Shown here piece after piece: positions 39,228 to 54,200 of a stretch of DNA of 64,000 bases; the first letter of the stretch is position 1; every line of letters starts with the position of its first letter. Both the position numbers and the translations under genes were made by a program. Below the pieces are notes generated by a model. That model was not told the DNA's origin. It saw only the letters and a program-made list of their open reading frames with translations, and ran no database searches. Source of the DNA: Nocardioides carbamazepini (lineage in GTDB: Bacteria; Actinomycetota; Actinomycetes; Propionibacteriales; Nocardioidaceae); NCBI RefSeq assembly GCF_024614185.1, contig NZ_JAHTLF010000025.1, forward strand, positions 698,177 to 762,176, given 5' to 3'.

Positions 39228-42200
39228 TCCTTCGAGGACCAGGCGACGGCGGACTACCTCAACGAGCACTACGTCAGCATCAAGGTCGACCGCGAGGAGC
39301 GGCCCGACGTCGACGCCGTCTACATGCAGGCCACCACGGCGATGACCGGGCAGGGCGGGTGGCCGATGACGGTGGTGATGGACCACGAGGGGGCGCCGTT
39401 CTTCGCGGGGACCTATCTGCCGGACCAGCCGCGGCACGGGTCGCCGTCGTTCACCCAGGTGCTGCGGGCGCTCAGCGGGGCGTGGAGCGACCGGGGCGAC
39501 GACGTACGGCAGACCGCGGCCAATGTGGCCGAGCACCTGCGCCGCGACGCGAGCCTGCCGTCGTACGCGCTGACGGGGGAGCGGATCGACGGGGCCGTGG
39601 CGACGCTGGCGCAGGAGTTCGACGCGATGGCGGGTGGGTTCGGCGGGGCGCCGAAGTTCCCGCCGACGATGGTCTTGGAGTTCCTGCGCCGCTACCGGGG
39701 CGAGTCGGTGCAGCAGGCGCGGCACATGCTGGCCCGCACGGTCGCGGCGATGGCCGGGAGCGGGATGTACGACCAGGTGGGCGGCGGGTTCGCGCGGTAC
39801 GCCGTCGATCGCGGCTGGGTGGTGCCGCACTTCGAGAAGATGCTCTACGACAACGCCCAGCTGCTCGGCCTCTACGCGCGCCTCGGCAGCGAGCTGGGTG
39901 ACCGGATCGCCACCGAGACGGCCGACTTCCTGCTCCGGGAGCTGCGGACGGACGAGGGTGGGTTCGCCTCGGCGCTCGACGCGGACAGCCCGGCCGAGCC
40001 GGGCGGGCACGCGGAGGAGGGGCTGTTCTACGCCTGGACGCCCGAGCAGCTGACCGCGGTGCTGGGACCGACCGACGGTGCCTGGGCCGCGGAGCTGTTC
40101 AACGTCACCGAGGACGGCACGTTCGAGGACGGGATGTCGACGCTGCAGCTGCGGCACCATCCGCAGGACCCGGCCGACCGCACCCGCCTGGCCGACGTAC
40201 GACGCCGGCTGCTCGCCGCCCGGGAGCAGCGTCCCCGACCGGCCCGTGACGACAAGGTCGTCGCGGCGTGGAACGGGCTGGCGATCAGCGGGCTGGTCGA
40301 CGCCGGGCGCCGGCTCGGCCGACCGGACTACCTGGCGGCGGCGACGCAGGCGGGGGAGCTGATCGAGCGGCTGCACCTGCGGGACGGCCGGCTGCGGCGG
40401 GTCTCGCGGGACGGGGTCGTGGGCGCGCACGCGGGCGTGCTGGAGGACTACGGCTGCGTGGCCTCCGGCTTCCTCGCGCTCGCCCAGGCGACCGCCGACC
40501 CGCGCTGGCTGACCCTGGCGACCGGCCTGCTCGACACGGCACTCGCGGGCTTCGCCGCCCCCGACGGGGGCTTCTACGACACCAGCGCCGACGCGGAGGT
40601 GCTCGTCACCCGGCCGCGCGACCCCGGCGACAACGCGAGCCCGAGCGGGTTCAGCAGCCTGGTCCACGCCCTGGTCGAGGCGCACGCGCTGACCGGCGTG
40701 GGCCGCTACCGGGACGCGGCCGAGACCGCGCTGGCGACGGTCAGCGTGCTCGCCGACAAGGCGCCCCGGTTCGCCGGCTGGTCGCTGGCAGCGGCGGTCA
40801 CCATGCTCGACGGGCCGCTGGAGGTCGCCGTCGTCGGGCCGCCCGGTGCCCGGCGCGACGCGCTGGTCGCCCGCGCCCTCGCGCTTCCGGGCGCGGTCGT
40901 GGTCGCCGCCGAGGAGGCGTCCGAGGGCATCCCGCTGCTGGCGGGTCGCACGCCGCTCGACGGGCTCCCGGCGGCGTACGTGTGCCGGGGGTTCGTCTGC
41001 GAGCGGCCGGTCACCGAGCCGGACGGCATCGGCTGATGGAGCGCTGGCGGTCGGCGCTGGTGCTGGTGCTGAGCGCCGTGCTCTTCCTCGGTGTCGTGCT
41101 GATCGGCCCCGGCAGCGAGATGGCCGAGCTGCGCCGGATCCTCGGCCTCGGCAAGGATCCGCTCGGCGAGCCCGCCGACGTCGTCCCGGGCGGCGTGCAC
41201 GCGTTCCTCGAGCACCAGCCCGGCCAGGCCGACGAGCCGGTCACCTGGGACCCCTGTCGGGAGATCCGCTACCAGATCAATCCCGACCAGGCTCCCGACG
41301 GCACTGAGGAGACGGTCGCCTTCGTCCAGGAGTCGGTCGACGAGGTCTCGGCGATCACCGGCCTGCGCTTCGCCTACGAGGGGCTTACCGACCGGCGGCC
41401 CGAGCACGGCGGACAGGGCCTCGTCACCGCGCGACCCGACCCGGTCCTCGTCGCCTGGGCCACGGCCGACGAGGTCGAGGAGCTGGAGGGGGCCGTCGCC
41501 GGCGTGGGCGGCGCGACCGCCCGGTCCTACGGCGACGACAGGTGGCTCTGGTTCGTCACCGGCGGCGTCACCCTCGACGCCGACGCGCTCGAACGGATCG
41601 CGCAGGAGCGTGACGGCGGGGGGCAGGCCCGGGCGATCCTGCTCCACGAGCTCGGACACCTGGTCGGGCTCGACCACGTCGACTCCGACGCCGAGCTGAT
41701 GTTCGCCGACAACGTGGGCCAGCTCGACTTCGGGCAGGGCGATCTCAACGGCCTCGCCCTGTTGGGGACAGGGAAGTGCCGATGAGCCCCTGGACGCCCG
41801 TCCGGCCCGAGCCGGATCGCTTCCACGACGAGGGATCGGCCGACCCGCCGCGCATCGTCCTGGAGCGGGTCGAGTCGGGCAGCGTGCGCCGGCGCACCGA
41901 GCGGTTCCGGATGCTGCACCGCATCGCCTACCGCGACCGGGAGTACGGCGACCTGCTGGTCCCGGCCGACCTCGGCTCCTTCGAGTCGGACCTGACCTCG
42001 GTGCCGACGATCTTCACGTGGCTGGTGCCGCGCACCGGCCGGCACCTCCCGCCCGCGCTGCTGCACGACGGGCTGGTCCACGGCCCGGACGAGCCGTCGT
42101 CCTATCTGTCCGTGGAGGGACACGTGCTCGACCGGGTGGCGGCGGACCGGGTGTTCCGGGCGGCCATGCGCGACACCGACACGGGGCCGGTGCGCAGCTG

Positions 42201-45200
42201 GCTGGTCTGGTCGGCCGTGACGCTCTCCACGATCTGGCACGGCTCGGTGTCGTGGAGCCGGAGCCGGCACCTGCGCTACCGGCTGGCCGCCCTGGCGACG
42301 GTCCTGGTCGTCGCCGTCCTCGGGGTGCTCGCCACCCTCGACCTGTTCGACGTCATCGACGGCGTGCCCTGGATGGGGGACCGTTCCTTCGCGATGGAGC
42401 TCGTCGGCGGGCTGGCGGGCGCGGTCGTCGTGCCCTTCCTGCTCGGCCTGACCTGGGGCCGCTTCGCCGTGGCCGGCGTGGTCTCCGGGGTCGCGCTGGC
42501 GGTGCTGCTCCACGTGACCGTCGCGCTGGCCCTGATCACGCTCGCCTACCAGGCGGCGGAGTGGGTCGCGCGCCGCACCCCGGTCGCCGCGGTCGTGATC
42601 GCCGGGGTTGTGGTCGCCGCCCATCTGGTGCTCGTCGTTTTGTTCCTCGGCCCGTTTCGCTGAAGGTGACCGGCGAGTAGGTTCTGGTTCGTGACCACCA
42701 CGGACGCTCCCGCACAGACCTTCACCTCCCTCGATCCCGCCACCGGCGAGGTCGTCGGCACCCACCCGATCCACGACGCCGCGGCGGTGGCCGCGGCCGT
42801 CGCCACCGCCCGCAAGCAGGCCGAGTGGTGGCGCGCCCTCGGCTTCGACGGCCGCAAGCAGGCCCTGGTCCGCTGGCGCAAGGTGATCGCCCGGCGGATG
42901 GAGGAGCTCGCGGCGCTCATGACGCGCGAGACCGGCAAGCCCGACGGCGACGCGCTCCTCGAGACCGCGCTCGCGATCGACCACCTCGCCTGGGCCGCGA
43001 GCCACGCCGAGAAGGTGCTCAAGCGGCGCAGCGTCTCCCCGGGTCTGTTGATGGTCAACCAGGCGGCGAGCGTGGAGTACCGCCCGCTCGGCGTGGTCGG
43101 TGTCATCGGTCCCTGGAACTATCCCGTCTTCACGCCGATGGGCTCGATCGCCTACGCCCTCGCGGCGGGCAACGCCGTCGTCTTCAAGCCCTCGGAGTAC
43201 ACCCCCGGTGTCGGCGAGTGGCTCGCCGCGACCTTCAAGGAGGCCGTCGGTCGCCCGGTGCTCCAGGTCGTCACCGGGTACGGCGAGACCGGGGCCGCGC
43301 TCACGACGGCCGGTGTCGACAAGGTGGCCTTCACCGGCTCCACGGCGACCGGCAAGCGGGTGATGGCGGCCTGCGCCGAGTCCCTCACCCCGGTCGTGAT
43401 CGAGGCCGGCGGCAAGGACGCGCTCATCGTCGCCGAGGACGCCGACGTCGCCGAGGCCGCGGAGGCTGCGCTGTGGGGAGCGGCCGCGAACGCCGGCCAG
43501 ACCTGCGCCGGGGTCGAGCGGGTCTACGTCCACGACCGCGTCTACGACCAGTTCCTCGACGAGCTCGTGACCCAGGCGAAGAAGCTCGAGGCGCGCCCCG
43601 GCGGCCAGGTCGGCCCGATCACCATGCCCGCGCAGGTCGACATCATCCGCCGCCACATCGACGACGCCCTGGCCCGCGGCGGTCGCGCGCTCGTCGGCGG
43701 CCCGGTGCCCGAGGGCGCCCGCTTCGTGCAGCCGACGGTGCTGGTCGACGTACCGGAGGACTCGGCGGCGGTGCAGGAGGAGACCTTCGGACCCACCGTC
43801 ACGGTGTCCCGCGTGAAGACCATGGACGAGGCGATCGAGCGGGCCAACGGCACCCGCTACGCCCTGGGGTCCACGGTGTTCTCCAAGAGCCAGGGCATGG
43901 AGATCGCCGAGCGGCTGCGCGCCGGGATGACGGCGATCAACGGTGTCATCTCGTTCGCCGGCATCCCGACCCTGCCCTTCGGCGGCGTCGGCGACTCGGG
44001 CTTCGGCCGGATCCACGGGCCCGACGGCCTGCGCGAGTTCACCTACCCGCACGCCATCGCCCGACAGCGGTTCAAGCCGGCGATCGCGCTCACCACCTTC
44101 CGCCGCACGGCGAAGGAGGAGAAGCAGCTCACGAAGGTCGTGCGCGGGCTGTACGGGCGCGGGAGGAGCTAGCCCGGGCCGCTGCCCTCCGTCGTACCGC
44201 ACATCACGGTCGTCAAACGGCCGATTTCACAGCGTTTCTGTCCGGTACGACGGGGGGCCGGCGCCGCGAGGAGCTGGCGCCCGCCGCGCAGGCGATCACG
44301 GCGAGCCCGCCGAGCACGGTCAGCCAGGTGATCCGCTCGCCGAGCAGGAGACCGGCCCAGGCGATGCTCAGCACCGGCTGGGCGAGCTGCACCTGGCTGA
44401 CCTGCGCCATCGGCCCGATCGCGAGGCCGCGGTACCACGCGAAGAAGCCGAGGAACATGCTCACGCAGGCGAGATAGGCGAAGCACAGCCACTGCGTGGC
44501 CGTCGCCGACGGCTGCTCCCGGAGCACGCTGACCGCGGCGAGGGTGGCCATCGCCGGTGCGGCGAGCACGAGCGCCCAGGAGATCGCCTGCCACGAGCCG
44601 ACCTCGCGGGAGATCACGCCGCCCTCGGCGTACCCGACGGCGCAGGCGAGCACCGCCAGCACCAGCAGGAGATCGGCGCGCTGGAGCTGCCCGGTGCCAC
44701 CGCCCTGCAGCGCCGCGAAGCCGACCGCCGCGAGCGCCCCCAGGGTGGCGAAGGCCCAGAACGCGCGGACCGGCCGCTCGCCGGTGCGCAGCACGACGAT
44801 CACCGCCGTCGTCGCGGGCAGCATGGCGATCACGACGGCGCCGTGCGCGGCCGGGACCTCGCTCAGCGCGTACGACGTCAGCAGCGGGAACCCGGCGACC
44901 ACGCCACCGGCCACCACTGCCAGCCGAAGCCACTGCCGACCACGGGGGAGCGGTTGCCGGGTGAGCAGGAGCGCGCCCGCGGCCAGGGCGGCCGCGACGA
45001 CCGCCCGGCCGGAGCCGATGAACAGCGGATCGAGGCCACCGACCGCCACCCGGGTGAGCGGGACGGTGAACGAGAAGGCCAGCACGCCGAGCAGTCCCCA
45101 GGCCAGGCCGGTCGCCGGCGCCGAACCGGGGAGCGATAGCAGCGGACGACGAGGGACGATAGCGCTACTCTTGCCTGACATGAGCAACGATAACAGCGCG

Positions 45201-48200
45201 CGGATCGTCGCGGGCCTGCGCGCCTGGATCCGGGACGCCCCCGCTGGTGCCCAGCTGCCGGCGTCCCGCCGTCTCGTCACCGAGTACGGCGCCAGCCCGG
45301 TCACCGTGCAGAAGGCGCTGCGCCGGCTGGTGGCCGAGGGCCTGGTCGAGAGCCGCCCCGGCGTCGGGAGCTTCGTGCGTGCGGTCCGGCCCGCCCGCGG
45401 CCCCGACTTCGGCTGGCAGAGCGGCGCGCTGCGCACGCCGCGGGCCGAGCTGCCGCGGGTCGCGGGGCCGCTCCGGACGCCGCCGCCCGAGGCCCACGCG
45501 CTGCACGCGGGCTACCCGGGACCGGACCTCCTGCCTGAGCGGCTGGTGCGCACCGCCCTCGGCCGAGCCGCGCGCGGAGCGGCAGCCACCTCACGTCCGC
45601 CCGCCGCCGGCCTGCCGGACCTGCGGGCCTGGTTCGCGACGGAGCTGGCCGACGCGACGCCCACCCACCTCAGCGCCGTGACCGCCCACGACGTGGTCGT
45701 GGCGCCCGGGTCGCAGAGCGCGCTGGCCTCGATCTTCCGGGCGCTGGTGGCGCCGGGCCAGCCCCTGCTCATCGAGTCGCCCACCTACTGGGGCGCGATC
45801 CAGGCGGCGCGCCAGGCCGGCGTCGAGCTGGTCCCGGTGCCCAGCGACGCCCACGGTCCGAACCCGGCGGAGGTGGAGCGGTCGCTGCGGGAGACCGGGG
45901 CCCGCGCGTTCTACGCGCAGCCCAGCTTCGCCAACCCCACCGGCGCGCGGTGGAGCCCCGAGCGGGCGGAGCAGGTCCTCGAGCTCGTGCGGGCTCACGG
46001 TGCCTTCCTCGTCGAGGACGACTGGGCCCACGACTTCGGGATCGACGCCGACGTCACACCGCTCGCCGCCCGCGATGTCGCCGGCCACGTCGTGTACCTG
46101 CGCTCGCTGACCAAGAGCGTCTCCCCGGCGCTCCGCGTCGCGGCCGTGATCGCCCGCGGCCCGGCCCGTGACCGGATCCTCGGCGACCGCGCCGCCGAGT
46201 CGATGTACGTCAGCGGCCTGCTCCAGCAGGCCGCGCTCGAGGTCGTCAGCGACCCCGGCTGGCGCACCCACCTGCGCCGGCTGCGCGTCCAGCTCCGCGA
46301 GCGCCGCGACCTCCTCGTCGCCGCCGTCCGGGACCACGCCCCCTCGCTGCACCTCGACGCCGTCCCGCCGGGTGGGCTGCACCTGTGGGCCCGGCTGCCG
46401 GACGGCACCGACGCCGACCGGCTGGTGCGCGACTGCGCCGCCGACGGGGTCTGGGTCGCGGCCGGCGATGCCTGGTTCCCGGCCGAGCCGGCGGCGCCGT
46501 ACCTGCGGCTGACGTTCATCGGCCCCGAGCCCGCCCGCTATCCCGACGCCGCACGGGTCATCGAGCGGGCGGTGGAGGCGCAGTCGCTCAGCTCGCCTTG
46601 AGGGGGTCGTGGCCGACGTTCATCAGCCCGTGTCGCCAGTCCGTGTCGCCGGCGGTGGGCTCGGGCTCCTCGCCGCGCAGGGTGGTGACCTCGGTGACGA
46701 CCCGCTCCATGACGGCGACGTCGTCACCGGTCAGGTCCGAGCGCCGCTTCCCCAGGATGTCGAGCACGCGGTGGCCCAGCGGCCGCCCCGCCCGGTCGGG
46801 CAGCTCCTCGGTCTCCTCGCCCGCACCCTGCAGGGCGAGCCAGTCGCGGAGCTCGCGAGAGGTCATGTTCACGGCGGTGTGGAAGCGCTCCCAGAGGTCG
46901 TCGTCGACGATCGTCGTGGCCACGATGGTGCCTCCTGTCGGGGATCGGTGTCAGGACGCTCGTGCGGTACCCACCGGCTCCCCGCCCATGAGGGCAGGGA
47001 GCCAGCGGGCACCGGGTGCCACAGTGCTCTGGCCGACGCTGTGGTCAGCGCTTCACGGTCAGCTTCACCTTCTTGCTCCAGGACGCCTGGTAGTCCGCGC
47101 CGGCCACCACGTAGACGCGAAGCTTGTGGCGGCCCCGGCCCAGCTTCGGCAGCCTGACCATGACCTCACCGGCGGTGACCTTCGCGCTGGTGATCACGGT
47201 GCCGCCGTCGTAGACCAGCACCGTGCCGTCGAGGACGGGGGCGCCGCTCATCGCGACCTTGAGCTTGGCTCGCTGCCCGGGCTTCACGCGCTTCTTCTTC
47301 AGCTTCGCCGTCACCGCCGGGGCGGCGTGGGCGACCTTGAGGGTCGCCGTCGCCGCGCTCGGTGCGACCGTGGCCGATCCGGTGTAGCGGGCCGTCACCA
47401 GGTGGCTGCCGACCGGGACGCTGCCGGGCAGGGTCACGGTCGCCGTGCCGCCGGTCAGGCTCCCGGCGACGGTGGTCCCGGCGACCTCGACCTCGACGCC
47501 GCCGGTGGCTGCCGGGTCGGCGGTGACGGTGACGGTCGCCGTCGTGCTCGTCCCGTACGTCGTGGCGGTGCTGCCCAGGGACAGGCCGGTGACCGACTCG
47601 GCCGGTCCGCTCCAGGCCAGGGCCGGGGCGACCTCGGTCTCGACGACGGCGTCGGCCTCCTGCTCGATGGCGTAGCCCATGCCGAGGATCGCGGCGTCGT
47701 CCCAGGCCCGGCCGACGAGCTGGATGTTGTTGGACTGGCCCTCGTCGTTCTGCCCGATCGGCAGGATCGCGGTCGGCAGGCCGACCGACTGGGTGATCAC
47801 GCCGGACGCGCGGTCGGCGGAGAAGACCGCCGAGGTGGCGTCGTTGTTGCCGACGCTGGTGAGGAAGCCGGGATAGACGACGGCGTCGACCGGCTGGCCG
47901 AAGGCGGTGTCCATCCAGGTGGCGGCGCTGGCCTTGTAGGCGTCGCGGCGGGCCAGCAGGTTCTCGACGCTGGTGTCGTCCATCGGCTGCGCGGTGTAGT
48001 CGCCGGAGACGTTGTACGGCAGGTTCGCCGGGTTCTCCATCAGCTCCTCGGTGGTGTACGGGAACGCCGTCGGGCGCTGCTCGGCGAGATAGCGCTCCCA
48101 GCCCTCCGCGCCGGCGCTGCCGGTCGTCGGGAAGCTGCCGCTCGGCGGCGGCGGAGCGGTCTGGCCGCCCGCAGGGAGGGCGACCAGGGTGCCGCCTGCG

Positions 48201-51200
48201 GCCTCGATCGCGTCCCGGGCCTGGTCCAGTGCGACCTGGCCGGCGTTGTCGTCGGTGATCGCGGCGGACTGGAAGGCGGTGGGCACGTAGCCGACGACCT
48301 TGCCCTCGAGGGCGTCGGTGCGCAGCGCGCTCTTCCACTCGACGGGACGCAGGCTGTTGTCGACCCGTGAGGTCAGCAGGTCGTCGGGGTTGTTGCCCGT
48401 GGCCCGCGTGGCGGTCGCGTCGAGCAGCGAGGCGAGGTCGGTGACCGACTTGGCCATCGGGCCGGCGTAGTCGGTCGCCCAGGTCAACGGCATGACGCCG
48501 TTGGTGCTGGTGAGTCCGTCGGTGCCGCGGAACGTCGACAGGCTGGCGCCGGTCGAGGGTGCGTAGAGCGAGACACCGGTCTGGGTGCCCATCGCGGCCG
48601 CGGCGAGGTCCGCGCGGACCGCGGTGGCCGAGCCGCCGCTGGAGCCGAACGAGGTCTTCGACGGGTAGAGGGCGTTCCAGGTCTGCATGAAGCCGGACTC
48701 GCTCCACGAGCCGGAGTTGGCGAACTCGGACAGGTTCGTCTTGCCGATGACGACGGCACCGGCGTCCCGCAGCCGGGCGACCTGCCACGCGTCCGCGCCG
48801 GGCTCCCAGCCCTTCAGCGCCAGGGTGCCACCCGACGTCGGCAGGTCCTTGGTGTCGTAGAGGTCCTTCAGCGCGATCGGCACGCCGAGCAGGTCGCCGC
48901 TCGCGCCGGCGGCGCGTGCCTGGTCGGCGGCGCGCGCCTGCGCTATGGCGTTGTCGGCGACGGTGATGAAGGAATGGAAGCCGAACGGGCCGGAGTCGTA
49001 GGCCTCGATGCGGTCGAGATAGGCCTGGGTGATCTCCACCGACGTGGTCTCCCCGGACACCATGGCGGCCTGTAGGTCGGCGATCGTCTTGCCGGTCACG
49101 TCGTAGGCGACGTCCGTGGTCGGCACGACGTCCGGGGCGGCCGCGGGCAGCTGGAGGGGCTCGGCGCCGACGCACGCGGCGTCGTAGGCCGCGAGGTCCC
49201 AGTTCTGCAGGGTGCAGATCTCGTCGAGGGTCAGGGTGGAGAGGTCCGGGCCGGCCGCCAGCGCGGCGGTGTCGGTGGTGATCTGCGTCGTGTCGGCGGT
49301 CGCGCCGACGACGACGTACTGCAGGAGCGACTCGGTCGCGCCTGGCTCGATGGTGAGCTCGCGGACGAAGCCGAGGTCGTTGGAGCGGCTGCCGGTCGGC
49401 ACGTAGGCGGTGGTGAAGGGGTTCGACTGCTGGTCCCCGAGTGCGCCGATCCCATCGCCGACGACGACCCCCGTCGGACGGGTGTTGCCCGGCGTGGTCG
49501 CCGCGATCCACGTGTCGGTCGTGTCGACGGTCGCGTCGCCGCTGCCGGTGGCGCTGACCGTCGCCTTGTTGGGCGACCCGGTGGCGGTGAGGCCCGAGCC
49601 GAGCGAGCCGCCGAAGGACACCTCGACCGTCACCGGCTCGGTGGAGACATTGGTGTAGGTGTCGAAGAAGCTCGTGGTGTTGGTAGCGGCGGCGACGTGG
49701 ACCTTGCGGGTCATCGAGACGTCGCCGAGGCGGACCGAGCGGGTCGAGCGGTAGGTCCCGGGGGAGGAGGCGGTGAGCCCGAAGCCGCGCATCATCTGGT
49801 CGTTCATCCGCGGCGTCTCGCCGGCCGGGGCGTCGACGTGGAGGAAGACGTTGCCGAAGCCCTCCATCTTGGATCCGCTCACGTTGCGGATCGAGCCGGT
49901 GTCGAGACCGGGACGACGGCTGTCGTTGATGTTGACGGTGGCTCCGTTGGAGGTGGTGACGCTGGACAGGGCCGATGCCGGAGGTGCGACCGACAGGGCC
50001 CCGAGGCCCAGTGCGACGGCCACCGGGAGGGCTGCTGCGCGCGTGACGCGGTGCCCAGGGGTGGGGGAGAGCATGCGGACGTGGTGCCTTTCGAGGGGAG
50101 ACTGCTGGCTCCCTGACTTCTATGCAGCGCAGGTAACGGGCCCCGTGCTCTCCGGTTTCCCCCTTGTAACGTTTCACTGCAGGGGATCGGTGCGGGTGCG
50201 ATGGACCGGGTCGGGTACCGCGCCGGCATGACGGACGGCGACCGCCCCGGCGCGCAGGCGTGGGTGCCCGGGCGTGCGACGCTGCCCCGGCTGCGGGCCG
50301 CGGTGCAGGAGTGCCGGGGGTGCGAGCTCTATCGGGACGCCACGCAGGGCGTTATGGGCGACGGCGACCCGCACGCCGATCTGGTCCTGCTCGGCGAGCA
50401 GCCCGGCGACAAGGAGGACCAGGCGGGCGAGCCCTTCGTCGGCCCTGCCGGGCAGGTGCTCGACGACGCCCTCGTCGACGCCGGCATCGCGCCCGACGGC
50501 GTCTTCAAGACCAATGTCGTCAAGCACTTCCGATGGTCCCGCACGCGGGGCAAGCGCCGGATCCACCAGTCGCCCCAGCAGGCCCACGTCACGGCCTGTC
50601 GGCCCTGGCTCGACGCGGAGCTCCGGCTGCTGCGGCCCGCAGGCGTCGTACTGCTCGGCGGCACGGCCGGCAAGGCGCTCTACGGGTCGTCGTTCAAGGT
50701 CGGTGAGTGCCGCGGGCGTCGGCTGTCCTGGCCCGCGGACCGGCCGGTCGCCGTACCTCCGCAGTGGGTGCTCGCGACCACCCACCCCTCCGCGGTGCTG
50801 CGGGCGCGCGACGAGAGGCAGGCGGCGTACGACGCGTTGGTGGCGGACCTGCGGCTCGCCGCCGAGCTTCTCGGATGAGCGGGCAGTGCGGTACGTCCGA
50901 CGTCGATCGCGTCCGACTCAGCGCCGCGTGAGCTCGATGAGGCGTCGAACGTCCTCGACGCGGGTCTGCGGGTCCGCGGCGACCGGGTCGAGCAGCAGTG
51001 TCGTCACACCTGCCTTCGAGAAGTCACCGAGCTTCTTGAGCACGGCCTGCTCGTCGCCGATGAGCGAGACGGCCTGCACGAGGTCGTCCGGAACGGCACG
51101 CTCAGCGTCGGCCTTGCGGCCACTGAGGTAGAGGTCCTGGATCTCCGACGCCTCGGGGCCGTACCCGTATCGATGCGCGAGCTCGTTGTAGAGGTTCTTG

Positions 51201-54200
51201 CGGCGAGCGCCCATCCCGCCGAGGTAGAGCGCGAGCTGCTGGCGGACGCGGTCCTGGGCCGACGGGTCGGAGCCGCTGAGCCGGAACTTCACCTGGACCT
51301 GGATGTCGAGCGGGCCGAGAGAGGGATCTCTCGAGGCCGTCCCGGTGGCGACCGCCTCGCCGAACGCGATGTCGAACTTGCCCGGATGAAGGAACAACGG
51401 CTGCCAGCCGTCGGCGATCTCGGCCGCCAGCGCCACATTCTTCGGGCCGAGGGCGGCGAGTGAGATCGGGATCGACGCGCGGACCGGATGTCCGATGAGC
51501 TTGAGCGGCTTGCCCAGTCCGGAGCCGCCGTCGTCCTGCGTCAGCGGCACGGTGTAGCGCTCACCGCGGTGCTCAAGAGGCTCCCGGCGCCACACCTGGC
51601 GGCAGATCGAGACGATCTCGCGAGTCCGTTGAAGCGGTGCGTCGTACCGGACGCCGTGAAAGCCCTCGATGACCTGGGGGCCGGAGGCGCCGAGGCCGAG
51701 CGTGAAGCGTCCACCGGAGACATAGTCCAGCCCCGCGGCCGTCATGGCCGTGAGTGCCGGCGTGCGTGTGAAGATCTGCAGGATCGACGACATGAGCTGC
51801 ATCTCGCGCGTGCGCGCCGCGATGTAGCCGAGCTGGCTCACTGAGTCGAAGGAGTAGGGCTCCGGCACCGCGACCAGCTCCAGACCTGCCCGCTCGTAGT
51901 CGCTGAGCCGCTCGACCGTCTCCTCGAACCCGCCGGCGTAGTCGATCACTAGGCCGAGTCGCATGGTGCTCCGTTCGTCGATGAGAGTCTGTGGGACATC
52001 CGAGGTCACCCGCGGAGGAGCTGCGCGAGCAGCTCGGAGATCTGAGAGCGGTTGACCTTGCCGGTGGTGGTGCGTCCGACGGAGTCCACGAAGTGGATCT
52101 CGCGCGGCGTCTTGAACCGTGCGAGTCGATCAGCGAGGTGGTGTCGAAGACGATCGGCCGCCGCCGCGTCGCCGGTCGCGCCGTCCTTCAGCTCGACGAC
52201 GGCCACGACGCGCTGGCCCCACTCGTCGTCGGGCACGCCGATGACCACGGCGTCCGCGACGGAAGGCTCCGTGAGGAGCGCGGCCTCGACCTCGGCGGGG
52301 TAGATGTTGACGCCGCCCGACAGGATCAGGTCCGAGCGCCGGTCGCCGACGTAGAGGTAGCCGTCCTCGTCGAGGTGGCCGATGTCGCCAGCCGTGCGGA
52401 AGGGATCCGTGTCGGCGTGTTCGACGCCGGCTCGCTGGCCGGCAGCGCCGGTGTAGGTGAAGTCGAAACCACCACTGACATGGATCGTGCCGGGCTCGCC
52501 TGCGGGCAGCCTGTGTCCGTCGCTGCTTCGGATCTCGACCTCGATGCCGGGGGCCGGACGGCCCACCGATCCGGGCTTCAGCATCGCCTCGGCCGAGGTG
52601 ATGATCGTCGCGATGCCGAACTCCGTGCACCCGTAGTACTCGGTCAGGACCGGCCCCCACCAGGCGATCATGCGCTGTTTGATCTCGGGCGGGCACGGCG
52701 CACCGGCGTGAGTGACCATCTGCAGCGAGCGGCCGGAGAAGGCCTCGCGCGTCGCCTCGTCGAGGTCGAGGAGCCGATGGAACATGACCGGGACCATGAA
52801 GGTCGTGGTGACCCGGTGCCGGTCGATGAGGGCGAGCGTCTCGGCTGCCACGAACCGCGAGGTGACCACGACCTCCTGCCCGAGATGCAGCGCGCAGAGG
52901 GCGTTGAGGTTCGGTGCTGGGTGATAGAGCGGCGCCACGGCGAGGTGCACCTGGGGCATCTCGGCGTCGGTGTCGTACTGGGCGAAGCGCTGCCGGGCCC
53001 GAGCGTCGGCGGCCTCGTCGGGGCTCGTGGACGGCAGCGGGCGGCGGACGCCCTTGGGTCGACCGCTCGTCCCGGAGCTGTAGTACTGAACCGAACCGGC
53101 GCTACGCCGCGTCGGTGCCTCGGTGGAGTGCCGGACGAGCAGTGCCTCGGAGGAGCGCCCCCGGCTCGCGCCGCCGGCGACGACGACCCGCTCGGGGTCG
53201 AGGCCGCCTCCGAGACGGGCGGCCTCGACCACCAGGTCTTCGAGCGACGACTCGGTCACGACGGCCTGTGCCCCGGAGTCGCCGATCAGGTAGGCGACCT
53301 CGGAGGTGGTGAGATGCCAGTTGACGGGAACGAGGTAGAGGCCGATCTGTTCGGCCGCGAGCTGAACGGCCACGAAGGGTGCGCCGTTGCGCAGGACGAG
53401 CGCCATCGTGTCGCCGCGCTCCAGCCCGAGGTCCTCCTGGAGCAGCCGGGACCAGCGGTGGGCGTCGGCGAGAAGAGCCCCGCGCGTGACGACCTCGTCG
53501 TCATCGAGCCGGAGAGCGACGGAGTCCGGGGCGAGCGCCGCGAGCTCGAAGAATCCTCGGGCGGGCTGATCACGTCCCGTGGTCATGGGGAGACCTCCTG
53601 GTTCGAGAGCACGAGTGTCGCGGCCTCCGAGAAGAAGTGCCCGACACCTTGGACCACGCTGACGTCGGCATCGGGGACCTGGGCGAACGCCTCGCGTCGA
53701 AGTTGTCGAACGGACTCCTGGATCGCGAACATCCCATACATCCCGGTGTGCGTGTAGCGAAGGCCGCCGCCGTTGGTGTTCATGGGAATCCGTCCGCCCG
53801 GCGCGGTGTTTCCGTCGGCCACGAACGCGCCGGCCTCGCCCCGCCCGACGAAGCCGAGTGCCTCGAGCCCGTAGAGGGGGACGTGGGCGAAGGCGTCGTA
53901 GATCATCAGGTGGTCGACGTCTTCGCGGTTGATGCGTGCCTCTTCGAACGCCACGGCCGCCGACCGCGCGAAGGTCTCCGCGCGGGTGAGGTCGGGCATC
54001 TGCGACACCAGAGGGCTGTCGGCGGCCTCTCCGGAGCCCCACAGGTAGACGGGCGGGCGCTGGAGGTCGCGCGCGCGCTCGGCGGTCGTGACGACCAGGC
54101 CGCCCCCGCCGTCGCTCACCATGCAGCACATGAGCTTGGTGAACGGCCACGCGATGGGCGTCGAGGAGAGCACCTCGTCGACGCTGACGAGGGACGCGCG